Positions 24,602-32,188 of a stretch of 64,000 bases of DNA are shown piece after piece. The notes below the pieces were generated by a model. It was not told where the DNA came from, searched no databases, and saw only the letters and a program-made list of their open reading frames with translations. Positions within the stretch are counted from its first letter, which is position 1, and each line of letters begins with the position of its first letter. Source of the stretch: Sandaracinus sp964481145 (lineage in GTDB: Bacteria; Myxococcota_A; Polyangia; Polyangiales; Sandaracinaceae); contig CAYZTA010000004.1 of the NCBI GenBank assembly GCA_964481145.1, forward strand, positions 1 to 64,000, read 5' to 3'. The position numbers and the translations under genes were made by a program.

Positions 24602-27271
24602 TCAAAAGCGGACCGTCGCCGTGCCGAGGAAGCGGCGATCGATCGGTTGTCCAAAAGGATGCTCGCGATGTCCAGCATCGATCAGATTCGTTCCAATGAT
24701 CGCCAACTCCAGCTGATCATCGAAGAGTCGATACCCGATGCGCGCGTTCAGCGTCGTATAGGACGGCAACCTGAAGCGCTGAAATGCAACTCCGCCACGC
24801 TCGGTGTCGATGACTTGCTCGTACCAAGTTTGCGAACTCTGCCACGACACATCGACCGATATATCGAGACCGAAAGGCGCGCGGTATTGCACACCTCCAT
24901 TGACCATATGCGTGCTCGTGCGCGCATCGTTCGTCAATGCACCTCGAGGACCACCCACATGGCTGGTCTCTTGAATTGCATAGTTGGCGTACACATCGAG
25001 CCCTTGGACCGGAAACACGCGCAGCCCGAATTCACCCCCGATCTGCTGGAATTGTTCGGCTTCGTTGGCGAATTCGAGCTGTCCGAGCGGATATGCCTGA
25101 AACTCGGGGTGGTAATGAGCAAGCCCGGTATCGTTTCGAAAGTCCCAAAGTCGAAATGTCCGATTCTGAGTCAGGAGGATTTGATCGATGACGAAGTTGT
25201 AATAGCCATTCAACTCGAGCGAAAAATACTCCGTCATCTGATTCATGTATCCAAGCTCGGCCGAGAAGAGCCTCTCTGGATTGAGCGTGGGATTTCCAAC
25301 ACCAAACGTCGTCACGCCGCGAAGCGGAGTCTCGTTCGGCACTTCGGCATAAGACTCGACGAAACTCGGGCTTCTGAATGCAGCGCCTCCCGTGAGGCGA
25401 ATCGTCTGACCTGCCGTGGGGTGAAACAAGATCGAACCACGTGGCGACACTTGAGGGCCCGCCAGGGGATGAAGATCGCCGCGCACGGAGAGGACGACCT
25501 GCGCCACATCGGAAAACCGCATGGTGTCCTGGAGAAACACCGCCCCGTGGTGTTGCATTTGGCTGCCGTTGGCGAGCCAATCCCAGCGCACTTCCTTATA
25601 GCGATAAGAAACTCCAGCGATGAGTCGGTTGTCGATGCCGAGCAAATCGAAGTTCTGAGACAACACGATTTCGCTGTCGACGATATCCGAGCCCATCGTG
25701 CTCTTTTGCGAAAGATCGAGCCCGCCCGGAACGAGCCCGATATTGTGACCCGTGAGATCGAGTCGATTCCAGAACACGCGCGCCGAAAGCCCCCATGGGG
25801 TCTCGAAGCTCGCGAAGGTCTGCGCAAACAACCCATCTCGTCCACGAATCTGTCGCAACCGACTGAGGCCCTGAAACGTGACCTCTCCATCCACGATGCC
25901 CGTTCCTGCACGGATGAGATATCCACCGTCGAATCGATAACTCAGCTCGCCATGGAAATAGAGCCGCTCATAGCCGAGGTTCGGATCGCGTCCCGAAGGC
26001 TCGATATCGACGCGTCCAGGCACGACTTCGAGCGCAAACATATTTTGACGCTGATATCCACCGCCCACACGGAAGCGAAATCGATCTGCCCGGGCATACG
26101 CGCCCGTGCGAAGGAGATATTGTCCTCCATCGCCCATTCCGGCGGTCACATAACTTCGACCTTCGCCGAGGGGACGCGTGATGATGTTCACGATGCCGCT
26201 CATGGCATCTGCGCCGTAAAGCGCGGACGCAGGACCTCGGATCACCTCGATCCGCTCGATGTCCTCCATGCTGAGCGGAAGAAAGTTGTAAAGCGTGGTC
26301 CCGAGGAAATCGAGATAGACCGAACGCCCATCGACCAGCACGATGGTGCGATTGGAGAGTCGACCGTTGAGCCCTCGAATCGAGAGCTGCTGATCACCAG
26401 GGCTGTTCGAGAGGATCGAGACACCAGCCACGCGGCGCAGCACGAGGCTTGGAGTCTGTAATCCCGAGAGGCGCACATCCTGCGCCGTCACGATCGTGGT
26501 CGAGTTCGGCGCATCGAGCGGAGATTCCGCCGAGCGAGACGATGTGAACACCGATTCTTCATAGACGTCTTGTGGACGCCCTTGATCGAGGCTCAGCGAG
26601 CCTTGACCATCGTCTGGAGTTTCAGATGATTCCTCGCCCGAGACTCCAGCGCCTTCTCGCGAAGCGCGCCGTCGCGCCTCAGCCATTTGTCGCAGCCGTT
26701 CGGCACGCGCACGCAGCGCATCGCTGTTCGTCGCTTCCGCGAGCGTTGCGATTTGAGTGGCGGAGTCATCGAGCGTCTGGATGTCTTCGTCGCCTCCCGA
26801 CGTGGTTTCGCTCGCGGCCTCGGCCGGCTCGACCTCTCGCGCCCTCTCTTGCTCCGTCGTCGCGATGCGCTCGCGCAGCGCTCTCAAAAAGCCGAGCACT
26901 TCATCGCGATCGGGTGGATCACTTTCGAGGTAGCGCTCGAAGTATTCGATGGACGCCTGATAGCGACCCGATTCTGCGTATGCCCTCGCGATATTGTAGA
27001 TGACATTGGGGTGCGGCAGGATCGCGTAGGCGCTCTCCAACTGCGCGACGCCCTCATCGACATTCCCCTCTGCAATGAGGGCCATCCCGCGTCGAAAAAA
27101 TGTGCGCGCCTCAGTCCGCACGTCGGCGCGAGCCGTGCTCGACGCAAATGCGAGGACGAGAACCATCACCGACGAAGCGGCAACGTGGAGCACAAGGCGA
27201 TTCGATGGACGGCGAGGCAAGCAACAAACTTCGAGATAAGATCCAATGACGGCGGGCCTGGCGCGCATCAT
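24602..27271 (-). CDS. TonB-dependent receptor with N-terminal TPR/helical extension
   Basis: An 889-residue outer-membrane receptor. After a signal peptide ending near residue 49 (TARAD) come a TPR-like helical module (50-140: EARTFFRRGMALIAEGNVDE ... IYNIARAYAESGRY) and an acidic coiled stretch (140-235). A TonB-box-like ESVFTSSR precedes the plug (about 250-370: LSIRGLNGRLSNRTIVLVDG, IERIEVIRGPASALYGADAM) and a 22-strand-type barrel ends in the C-terminal Phe (TATVRF). The fusion of TPRs to a plug-barrel receptor is unusual. Operon: Ser/Thr kinase (11 nt upstream), receptor, lipoprotein (4 nt downstream). Ligand unknown. Confidence 0.92.
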   Translation of the reverse strand: MMRARPAVIGSYLEVCCLPRRPSNRLVLHVAASSVMVLVLAFASSTARADVRTEARTFFRRGMALIAEGNVDEGVAQLESAYAILPHPNVIYNIARAYAESGRYQASIEYFERYLESDPPDRDEVLGFLRALRERIATTEQERAREVEPAEAASETTSGGDEDIQTLDDSATQIATLAEATNSDALRARAERLRQMAEARRRASREGAGVSGEESSETPDDGQGSLSLDQGRPQDVYEESVFTSSRSAESPLDAPNSTTIVTAQDVRLSGLQTPSLVLRRVAGVSILSNSPGDQQLSIRGLNGRLSNRTIVLVDGRSVYLDFLGTTLYNFLPLSMEDIERIEVIRGPASALYGADAMSGIVNIITRPLGEGRSYVTAGMGDGGQYLLRTGAYARADRFRFRVGGGYQRQNMFALEVVPGRVDIEPSGRDPNLGYERLYFHGELSYRFDGGYLIRAGTGIVDGEVTFQGLSRLRQIRGRDGLFAQTFASFETPWGLSARVFWNRLDLTGHNIGLVPGGLDLSQKSTMGSDIVDSEIVLSQNFDLLGIDNRLIAGVSYRYKEVRWDWLANGSQMQHHGAVFLQDTMRFSDVAQVVLSVRGDLHPLAGPQVSPRGSILFHPTAGQTIRLTGGAAFRSPSFVESYAEVPNETPLRGVTTFGVGNPTLNPERLFSAELGYMNQMTEYFSLELNGYYNFVIDQILLTQNRTFRLWDFRNDTGLAHYHPEFQAYPLGQLEFANEAEQFQQIGGEFGLRVFPVQGLDVYANYAIQETSHVGGPRGALTNDARTSTHMVNGGVQYRAPFGLDISVDVSWQSSQTWYEQVIDTERGGVAFQRFRLPSYTTLNARIGYRLFDDQLELAIIGTNLIDAGHREHPFGQPIDRRFLGTATVRF

Positions 27272-27282
27272 CGGCGAATTCT

Positions 27283-29064
27283 TCAGTAAGGATCCAGTTT
27301 ATAACCTCGAACGGGTCCCACCGGACCGTCGCTCGACTCCGTTTCCCCCTGGCGTGGAGGGCGAGGACGCGAAGGACGAGCGCTGAGATCGACACGCACG
27401 TCCATTGTATCTCCGGTGATTCTTCGAATCACCGTCATGTCGTGGTGCCCTGGAAGCTCGAAACGAAACGCGACTTCGCGATCCAGCTCGGCTTCTGAAC
27501 CAACCCATTCGAAATCGACTGGGGTGGGGCCATATGAACGGGAGTTCGCATCCAACCCGCTCACCGTCACCATGGCACCCGGCGGTGTGGAACGCAGGGT
27601 CACGCGAACACGAGGCGCCGGCGCCTCGACGGGGGGCACAGCGATCTCGCTCGCCGGCTCCGGCTCGTTCTCGGGTGGGGCGGGCGCCTCCGACCGACTC
27701 GGTGGGATCGTCGAGGGCTGGTTGGACCGCGCCGTCGCCGGAAGCTCCTGAGTCGTATTCCGCAGGAACGCAAGGACACCCACCCCGACAAGTATCGCAA
27801 TCGATATAGCCCCGATCGTCTTCGACGTGCGATGTTTCGACGTGGGCAGAGGCCCGCTGACGAATATGCTTGGTGTCGGATGTGATGCTCTGGGCGGAAT
27901 TTCACTCTCGCGGAATTCACCCGAATTTGCCAAGCTGATACGTCCGCTGAGCTCGGGATTGATGAGCGGATCTGCGATCTCTTTGAGCGCACTGAGCAGT
28001 GCGTCCATCGACGCGTAGCGATCTTCGGGCTTTTTCGCCATCGTCTTCATGACGACCTGCTCGAGCAGCGGCGGAATCGCGACGTTTGGATTGATGTCGG
28101 CCATGCGCGGCGGCTGCTCGTGCACATGGGCCATCAAAATATTGACGGAATTCGTGCGATCGAACGGCACTTTGCCGGTCAGCATCTCGTACATGATCAC
28201 ACCGAGCGAATAGACATCGGCGCGGCCATCCACGCGTTCGCCCCGAATTTGCTCGGGCGACATGTACTTGGGCGACCCCATGAAGAGGCCGGTTTGGGTG
28301 AGGTCTTCGCCCGTGTCTTCCAAGCTCTTCACGAGCCCGAAATCGAGCACTTTCACGAACTCTCTCTCATCCCCATGGACGACGAGATAAATATTGGCGG
28401 GCTTGAGATCGCGATGGATGACGCCGAGCTCATGGGCTTCGCGTAGAGAGCGGCAAATCTGCGCAACGATATGGAGAATTCGCGCTGGGTCCATCGGACC
28501 CGATTCGCGAAGCGCACGATGGAGCGTCTTTCCGTCGAGCAACTCCATCGCGATGTAATAGACATCGTCCTCGGTGCGACCGTAATCGAAGATCGAGACG
28601 GTGTTGGGGTGCGTGAGCTTGGCGGTGGTCGATGCTTCGAGGAAAAAGCGTCTGTGAAACTCAGGATCGCTATCGCCCGAGTAGCTCGGATGAAGCACCT
28701 TGAGAGCCACCTCCCGCCCAAGCGGCACCTGTTCGGCGCGATAGACTTTGCCCATTCCGCCCCGCGCGATCATCGAAACGATTCGAAAACGATCGTTGAT
28801 GATCCGCCCGATGAGCGGATCGGGACCGGAGGGGCGCTCCGACACGCCTGGGCGTGGCGGAATCGAGACACTTCGGGACGAAGTACTGGGCGGCAGTGGA
28901 GGAGGAAGGCTCGAGCGAGGGGGTGGGGGTGGTCCGCTCGGCAAAAGCCGCTCCTCGCCGCTCGGAGAACGCTCCGGCAACTCATTTTCCGCGGAAAGCC
29001 CCCCGGAAGCGTCCGCGGACGCTCCGCTCGAGCGTTCAGCCGCCACACGGCCTCCACGGCTCAT
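27283..29064 (-). CDS. Ser/Thr protein kinase with extracytoplasmic beta domain
   Basis: A 593-residue kinase. The N-terminal 85 residues are Pro/Ser-rich and disordered. The kinase domain (about 88-350) is complete: ARGGMGKVYRAEQ, VALKVL, HRDLKPANI, DFGLVKS, SPEQIRG. A membrane helix follows (about 415-432, IGAISIAILVGVGVLAF), then a Pro/Glu linker and a PEGA-like beta domain (VRVTLRSTPPGAMVTVSG, about 490-560) that would lie in the periplasm as sensor or surface-binding part. It heads the operon with the TPR-TonB receptor and lipoprotein, so it may regulate that system. Confidence 0.93.
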   Translation of the reverse strand: MSRGGRVAAERSSGASADASGGLSAENELPERSPSGEERLLPSGPPPPPRSSLPPPLPPSTSSRSVSIPPRPGVSERPSGPDPLIGRIINDRFRIVSMIARGGMGKVYRAEQVPLGREVALKVLHPSYSGDSDPEFHRRFFLEASTTAKLTHPNTVSIFDYGRTEDDVYYIAMELLDGKTLHRALRESGPMDPARILHIVAQICRSLREAHELGVIHRDLKPANIYLVVHGDEREFVKVLDFGLVKSLEDTGEDLTQTGLFMGSPKYMSPEQIRGERVDGRADVYSLGVIMYEMLTGKVPFDRTNSVNILMAHVHEQPPRMADINPNVAIPPLLEQVVMKTMAKKPEDRYASMDALLSALKEIADPLINPELSGRISLANSGEFRESEIPPRASHPTPSIFVSGPLPTSKHRTSKTIGAISIAILVGVGVLAFLRNTTQELPATARSNQPSTIPPSRSEAPAPPENEPEPASEIAVPPVEAPAPRVRVTLRSTPPGAMVTVSGLDANSRSYGPTPVDFEWVGSEAELDREVAFRFELPGHHDMTVIRRITGDTMDVRVDLSARPSRPRPPRQGETESSDGPVGPVRGYKLDPY

Positions 29065-29120
29065 GCCGCATCAGCGTGGGCAACTTCGAGACGGACTGCA
29101 CGATCGCACCTTTTGCTTCA

Positions 29121-29149
29121 TTGATCCCCGGGGCCCGATAGCATGTCAA
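29121..29149 (-). promoter_or_regulatory. Candidate sigma-70 promoter for the kinase-receptor operon
   Basis: On the minus strand a consensus TTGACA (29149-29144) is followed after 17 nt by GATCAA (29126-29121), matching three of six -10 positions. This would put the start of transcription about 50 nt upstream of the kinase ATG. The rest of the 295-bp interval 29065-29359 shows no supported gene. Confidence 0.35.
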
Positions 29150-29359
29150 TGCCAGAACCCAAATGTCGAGCCGACAATACCCTCCATCCACCCCATGACG
29201 GCGATTTTGACCTATGGACCCCCGGTGGACGTCCCTATCTTGGGATCTTCACACCACCTCGGACGGATCATGCAGTAGAAAAACATCCGCGGAGCGCTGT
29301 GCGGACCGACGAATCGAACCGCAAGGCACTCCGCGATATTGGATGTGGCGCGCAGCCGC

Positions 29360-30529
29360 TCAGGAGAGCTGAGCCGAAGTGCGCTCGTGCGCAACGCTCC
29401 GAACCGTCTCGGCGACGCGATCCCGCAGGTCCTCACGGAGCCGCTCGCGCACCGTTTGCGCCACGCGCTCGCGAACGACCTCCCCCACACGCTCCCGCAG
29501 AAGCTCGGCAGCCCGCTCCGGCTCGTAACCACCCTGCATGGCCGTGCGAAGTGTTTCGGTGAGGCGCTCACGGAGACCTTCCATCACGCGCTCACGTGCG
29601 CGGTCTGCAATGCGGTCTGCGATCTCTTCCCCAAACCTCTCGCGAAGTCGATCCCCGATTCGCTCTGCAAACGCCATCTGGCCACCACCGCCGAACGCCA
29701 TCTGGCCACCACCGCCGAACGCCATCTGACCGCCGCCGCCCCAAGCGGATTGCGGCTCGTTCATCAGCGTGTTTCGCACCGCTTCGTGGATCTTCTCGCG
29801 AAGCGTGCTGACGAGACGCTCCCTCAGCACGTCTTCGAGTCGATCTCGAAGGCCCGGCACGACCCGCTCCTCGATCGCATCCGCGATCCGCATTTGGATC
29901 GCTTGCTGGCTGCCCCAACTCCCCTCCCCTTGCATCATCGCCGTGCGAATTCCGTCGACGATGCGCATCCGGAGCCCCTCGAGCACACGGTCACGGATCA
30001 TCGGGATGATGCGATCTTGAACGGCACGCTCACGAAGGCGATCACGAAGCTCGTGCGCGATGCGATCCGCCAAGATGCCGTTCTCGCTCGGGACGATCGA
30101 CGACACATGCTGGCGCAGCCGTTCCACCAGACGCTCGCGAAGTTCCTCCCGAAGGTCCTCCCGCAGCGCCTCTTCGATGCGCTCACGCACCATATCCACG
30201 ATTTTCTGAGCGATGTGCCCTTCCGACATGCCCGTGAGGAACGCCGCGCGCACACCCTCACGGATGCGCTCACGAAGACGCTCGCGCAGCGCCTCGGCGA
30301 GCCGCAACGAGAGGTTCTCGCGGATGCGCTCCGAAAGACGCTCGGGCAGTCGCTCGAAGAGATCCATCCCGCCTTCTTGCCCATAGCGGCCCATGCCGCC
30401 CATTCCACCCATGCTGCCCATCATCCCCATGCTGCCCATCCCCATGCCGCCCATGTGCCGGCGCGCAACCATCGAGAGCATCTGGTCCAAGCGGTTCATT
30501 TCCTGCTCGCTCACGTGATCCATCGTCAT
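29360..30529 (-). CDS. Arg/Glu-rich tetrad-repeat amphipathic-helix protein
   Basis: A 389-residue protein unlike any family I know. After a short helical start and a Met/Gly-rich segment (about 26-50, GGMGMGSMGMMGSMGG) it consists of long helices with a hydrophobic residue at every fourth position and Arg/Glu between, for example FERL-PERL-SERI-RENL and EALR-ERLR-ERIR. Short breaks (PSENG, QGEGSWG, a triplicated GGGGQMAF, QGGYEPE) divide the arrays. It has no Cys, signal peptide or membrane helix. The ATG at 30529 has AGAGGAGA nine bases upstream; the longer frame to 30712 has poorer starts. The opposite strand is also open for most of its length, a compositional effect. It may bind lipid or membrane surfaces, or self-assemble. 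Confidence 0.75.
   Translation of the reverse strand: MTMDHVSEQEMNRLDQMLSMVARRHMGGMGMGSMGMMGSMGGMGGMGRYGQEGGMDLFERLPERLSERIRENLSLRLAEALRERLRERIREGVRAAFLTGMSEGHIAQKIVDMVRERIEEALREDLREELRERLVERLRQHVSSIVPSENGILADRIAHELRDRLRERAVQDRIIPMIRDRVLEGLRMRIVDGIRTAMMQGEGSWGSQQAIQMRIADAIEERVVPGLRDRLEDVLRERLVSTLREKIHEAVRNTLMNEPQSAWGGGGQMAFGGGGQMAFGGGGQMAFAERIGDRLRERFGEEIADRIADRARERVMEGLRERLTETLRTAMQGGYEPERAAELLRERVGEVVRERVAQTVRERLREDLRDRVAETVRSVAHERTSAQLS
29672..29743. repeat. 24-bp tandem repeat in the tetrad-repeat gene
   Basis: Two identical 24-bp units (29672-29695 and 29696-29719; plus strand begins CGCCATCTGGCCACC) and a third diverged unit (29720-29743). On the coding (minus) strand they give the triplicated GGGGQMAF hinge between helical arrays. 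Confidence 0.9.
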
Positions 30530-30791
30530 CTGTCGTTTCTCCTCTGCATGGCCGTTCTGATATTCGTGTTTTTCCATGTGCCGAAATGCTTTCGCGAAAG
30601 GCGCGCTTGGATGTGCGCAGATCACACCCACAGACACGCCGCCGGCTCGCCCCCCATCGCACTTCCCACTGGCGAACTCGCCGTGACCTAAGGGCCGCGA
30701 CAGGGCCCCCAAGTCCGTGTTGCGGAATCACGGGAAGGTGAGCAGTACGCCGTTGACCGGCCCCGTCCCCTCGGGCATCGTGGCCGTGTCC

Positions 30792-31043
30792 ATGAGTGAA
30801 CCGGCCACGCCCGCATTCGAAACGATCATCACCCGCCTACAGGAAGTCGTGGGCGAGCTCGAGCGCGGAGATCTCCCCCTCGAGCGCTCGCTCGCCTTGT
30901 TCGAAGAAGGCGTTCGTCTTGCCCGCGAAGGGGGTTCGCGTCTGGATGCCGCCGAAGCGCGCGTCGAAGAGCTGCTCTCGGTCAACGAAGCCGGTGTTCG
31001 CGCACGTCCTTTCGAGATCAAATCAGAGAGAGAGCCACGATGA
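30792..31043 (+). CDS. xseB: Exodeoxyribonuclease VII small subunit
   Basis: XseB is the small subunit of exonuclease VII, which degrades single-stranded DNA and acts with XseA. The 83-residue product shows the family pattern FETIITRLQEVVGELERGDL, PLERSLALFEEGVRL and the following coiled helix. The ATG at 30792 is used because the upstream extension is non-homologous. It overlaps the next gene by 4 nt. The large subunit gene xseA is not in the window. Confidence 0.9.
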   Translation: MSEPATPAFETIITRLQEVVGELERGDLPLERSLALFEEGVRLAREGGSRLDAAEARVEELLSVNEAGVRARPFEIKSEREPR

Positions 31044-32071
31044 CCCAGGTCCTCACGATTCCGACACCGTTCAACGATTTCAGCGAGCTCACCGAAAACT
31101 TCTCCCAGCGCGTGGATGAAGAACGGCTGATGCTGCCGTGCTCAGCCGCCGTTCCGGAAGGCGAATGGGTGCAGTTCAACGTGCTTCTTGGAGATGGGGA
31201 GGTGGCACTGGCTGGCATTGGTCGAGTGCAAGGCGCGTTCGACAATGGAGAAGAGCATCCACCCGAATACCGCTTCGATGTGGTGCTCGATACGCTGCAG
31301 TTCGAAGGCATGCACGAAGTGATGTTCGAACGGCTGCTCATGGCGCGTTCATCGATGATGGGCGCAGAGCCAGTCACGGGCGAAGTGTCGATCGCAGAAC
31401 TCGAAGATGCAGATCAAAACCCGGTCTCCGTCGAAGCGAGCGCGGAACCCGAAGAATGGGAATCTCCAACTGATTTCAGCGGAGAGGTGATCTCCGCGCC
31501 GCCACCCAATCCCTTCGAGGGGGTGGACGTGGAAGATGTCGCGGAGCCAGCGCAAGACGCCTCCGCGTTCTCGTCTTCGGACAGCTTCGAAGACGTCGAC
31601 GCACATGCCGCTGCCACGGGCGAGTCGCTCCCCGAAGATCCGATGGAGGTGGCGCAACACGAATCGGAAGCCCCAGCCGCCGCGCCCGTGAACGATGCAC
31701 CACGGGCCGCCAAAGCGCCGACGAAGGCGTATCCGACCCGACATCATGAGCCGGGCCAGCTCCCTTCTCCTCATTCGTTCAGCGACATCGTGCTCACTCG
31801 AGAGGTGCTGCCAGCCCCGTGGGAACCCCGGCCGAGTCCGCGTCCGGCGGCTGCGCAGTCGAGTGGCTCGTTCGATTACGGTGGGCCCATTCCGAACCCG
31901 ACCAAGCCGCCTCGGCCTGAGCTCGATGAATCCCTTCGGGTTCGTTCTGCGCCGCGTCCAGGAGCCCCGTGGCCCCGGCAAATGGCACAAAACAGCCATG
32001 AAACACCGACGGTGCCTCCCATGGAGTTGCTCGAACAAGCGGAGCCGATCGCCGACCACGAAGAGTGGTGA
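31040..32071 (+). CDS. PilZ-like domain protein with disordered acidic tail
   Basis: A 343-residue protein. Residues 1-105 look like a beta-barrel of the PilZ-related type found in many myxobacterial paralogues (EGEWVQFNVLLGDGEVALAG, RVQGAFDNGEEHPPEYRFDVV), but the classical RxxxR and D/NxSxxG c-di-GMP motifs are not clear, so ligand binding is doubtful. The remaining 230 residues are Pro/Glu/Ala-rich and probably disordered. The ATGA overlap with xseB indicates coupled translation. A long hairpin after the stop likely ends the transcript. Confidence 0.65.
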   Translation: MTQVLTIPTPFNDFSELTENFSQRVDEERLMLPCSAAVPEGEWVQFNVLLGDGEVALAGIGRVQGAFDNGEEHPPEYRFDVVLDTLQFEGMHEVMFERLLMARSSMMGAEPVTGEVSIAELEDADQNPVSVEASAEPEEWESPTDFSGEVISAPPPNPFEGVDVEDVAEPAQDASAFSSSDSFEDVDAHAAATGESLPEDPMEVAQHESEAPAAAPVNDAPRAAKAPTKAYPTRHHEPGQLPSPHSFSDIVLTREVLPAPWEPRPSPRPAAAQSSGSFDYGGPIPNPTKPPRPELDESLRVRSAPRPGAPWPRQMAQNSHETPTVPPMELLEQAEPIADHEEW

Positions 32072-32096
32072 AACGAAGCGCTCGAAAGGTTGCTCA

Positions 32097-32132
32097 CACG
32101 TTTCTCGGGGCTCAAATGAGCCCCGAAACGTG
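32097..32132. terminator. Long hairpin after the xseB operon
   Basis: Inverted repeat CACGTTT(CT)CGGGGCTCA / TGAGCCCCGAAACGTG with a 2-nt bulge and a very short loop. There is no U-tract after it, so it may act as a Rho-dependent or bidirectional end, or as an mRNA stabiliser. Confidence 0.5.
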
Positions 32133-32188
32133 ATCGGCTCTTGCCAGCTGTGGTAGAACCCCGGTGTTCCGCCCACGAGGAGCATTGG

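Noticed and set aside
24479..26461. 660-codon plus-strand frame
   Set aside because: Antisense to the TonB-dependent receptor, whose plug and barrel motifs are unmistakable.
29339..30691. Open frame of about 450 codons on the plus strand, antisense to the tetrad-repeat gene
   Set aside because: It mirrors the Arg/Glu-rich coding strand: its His/Leu/Pro repeats follow the same 12-nt rhythm. It lacks a ribosome site, while the minus frame has a strong one at 30529.
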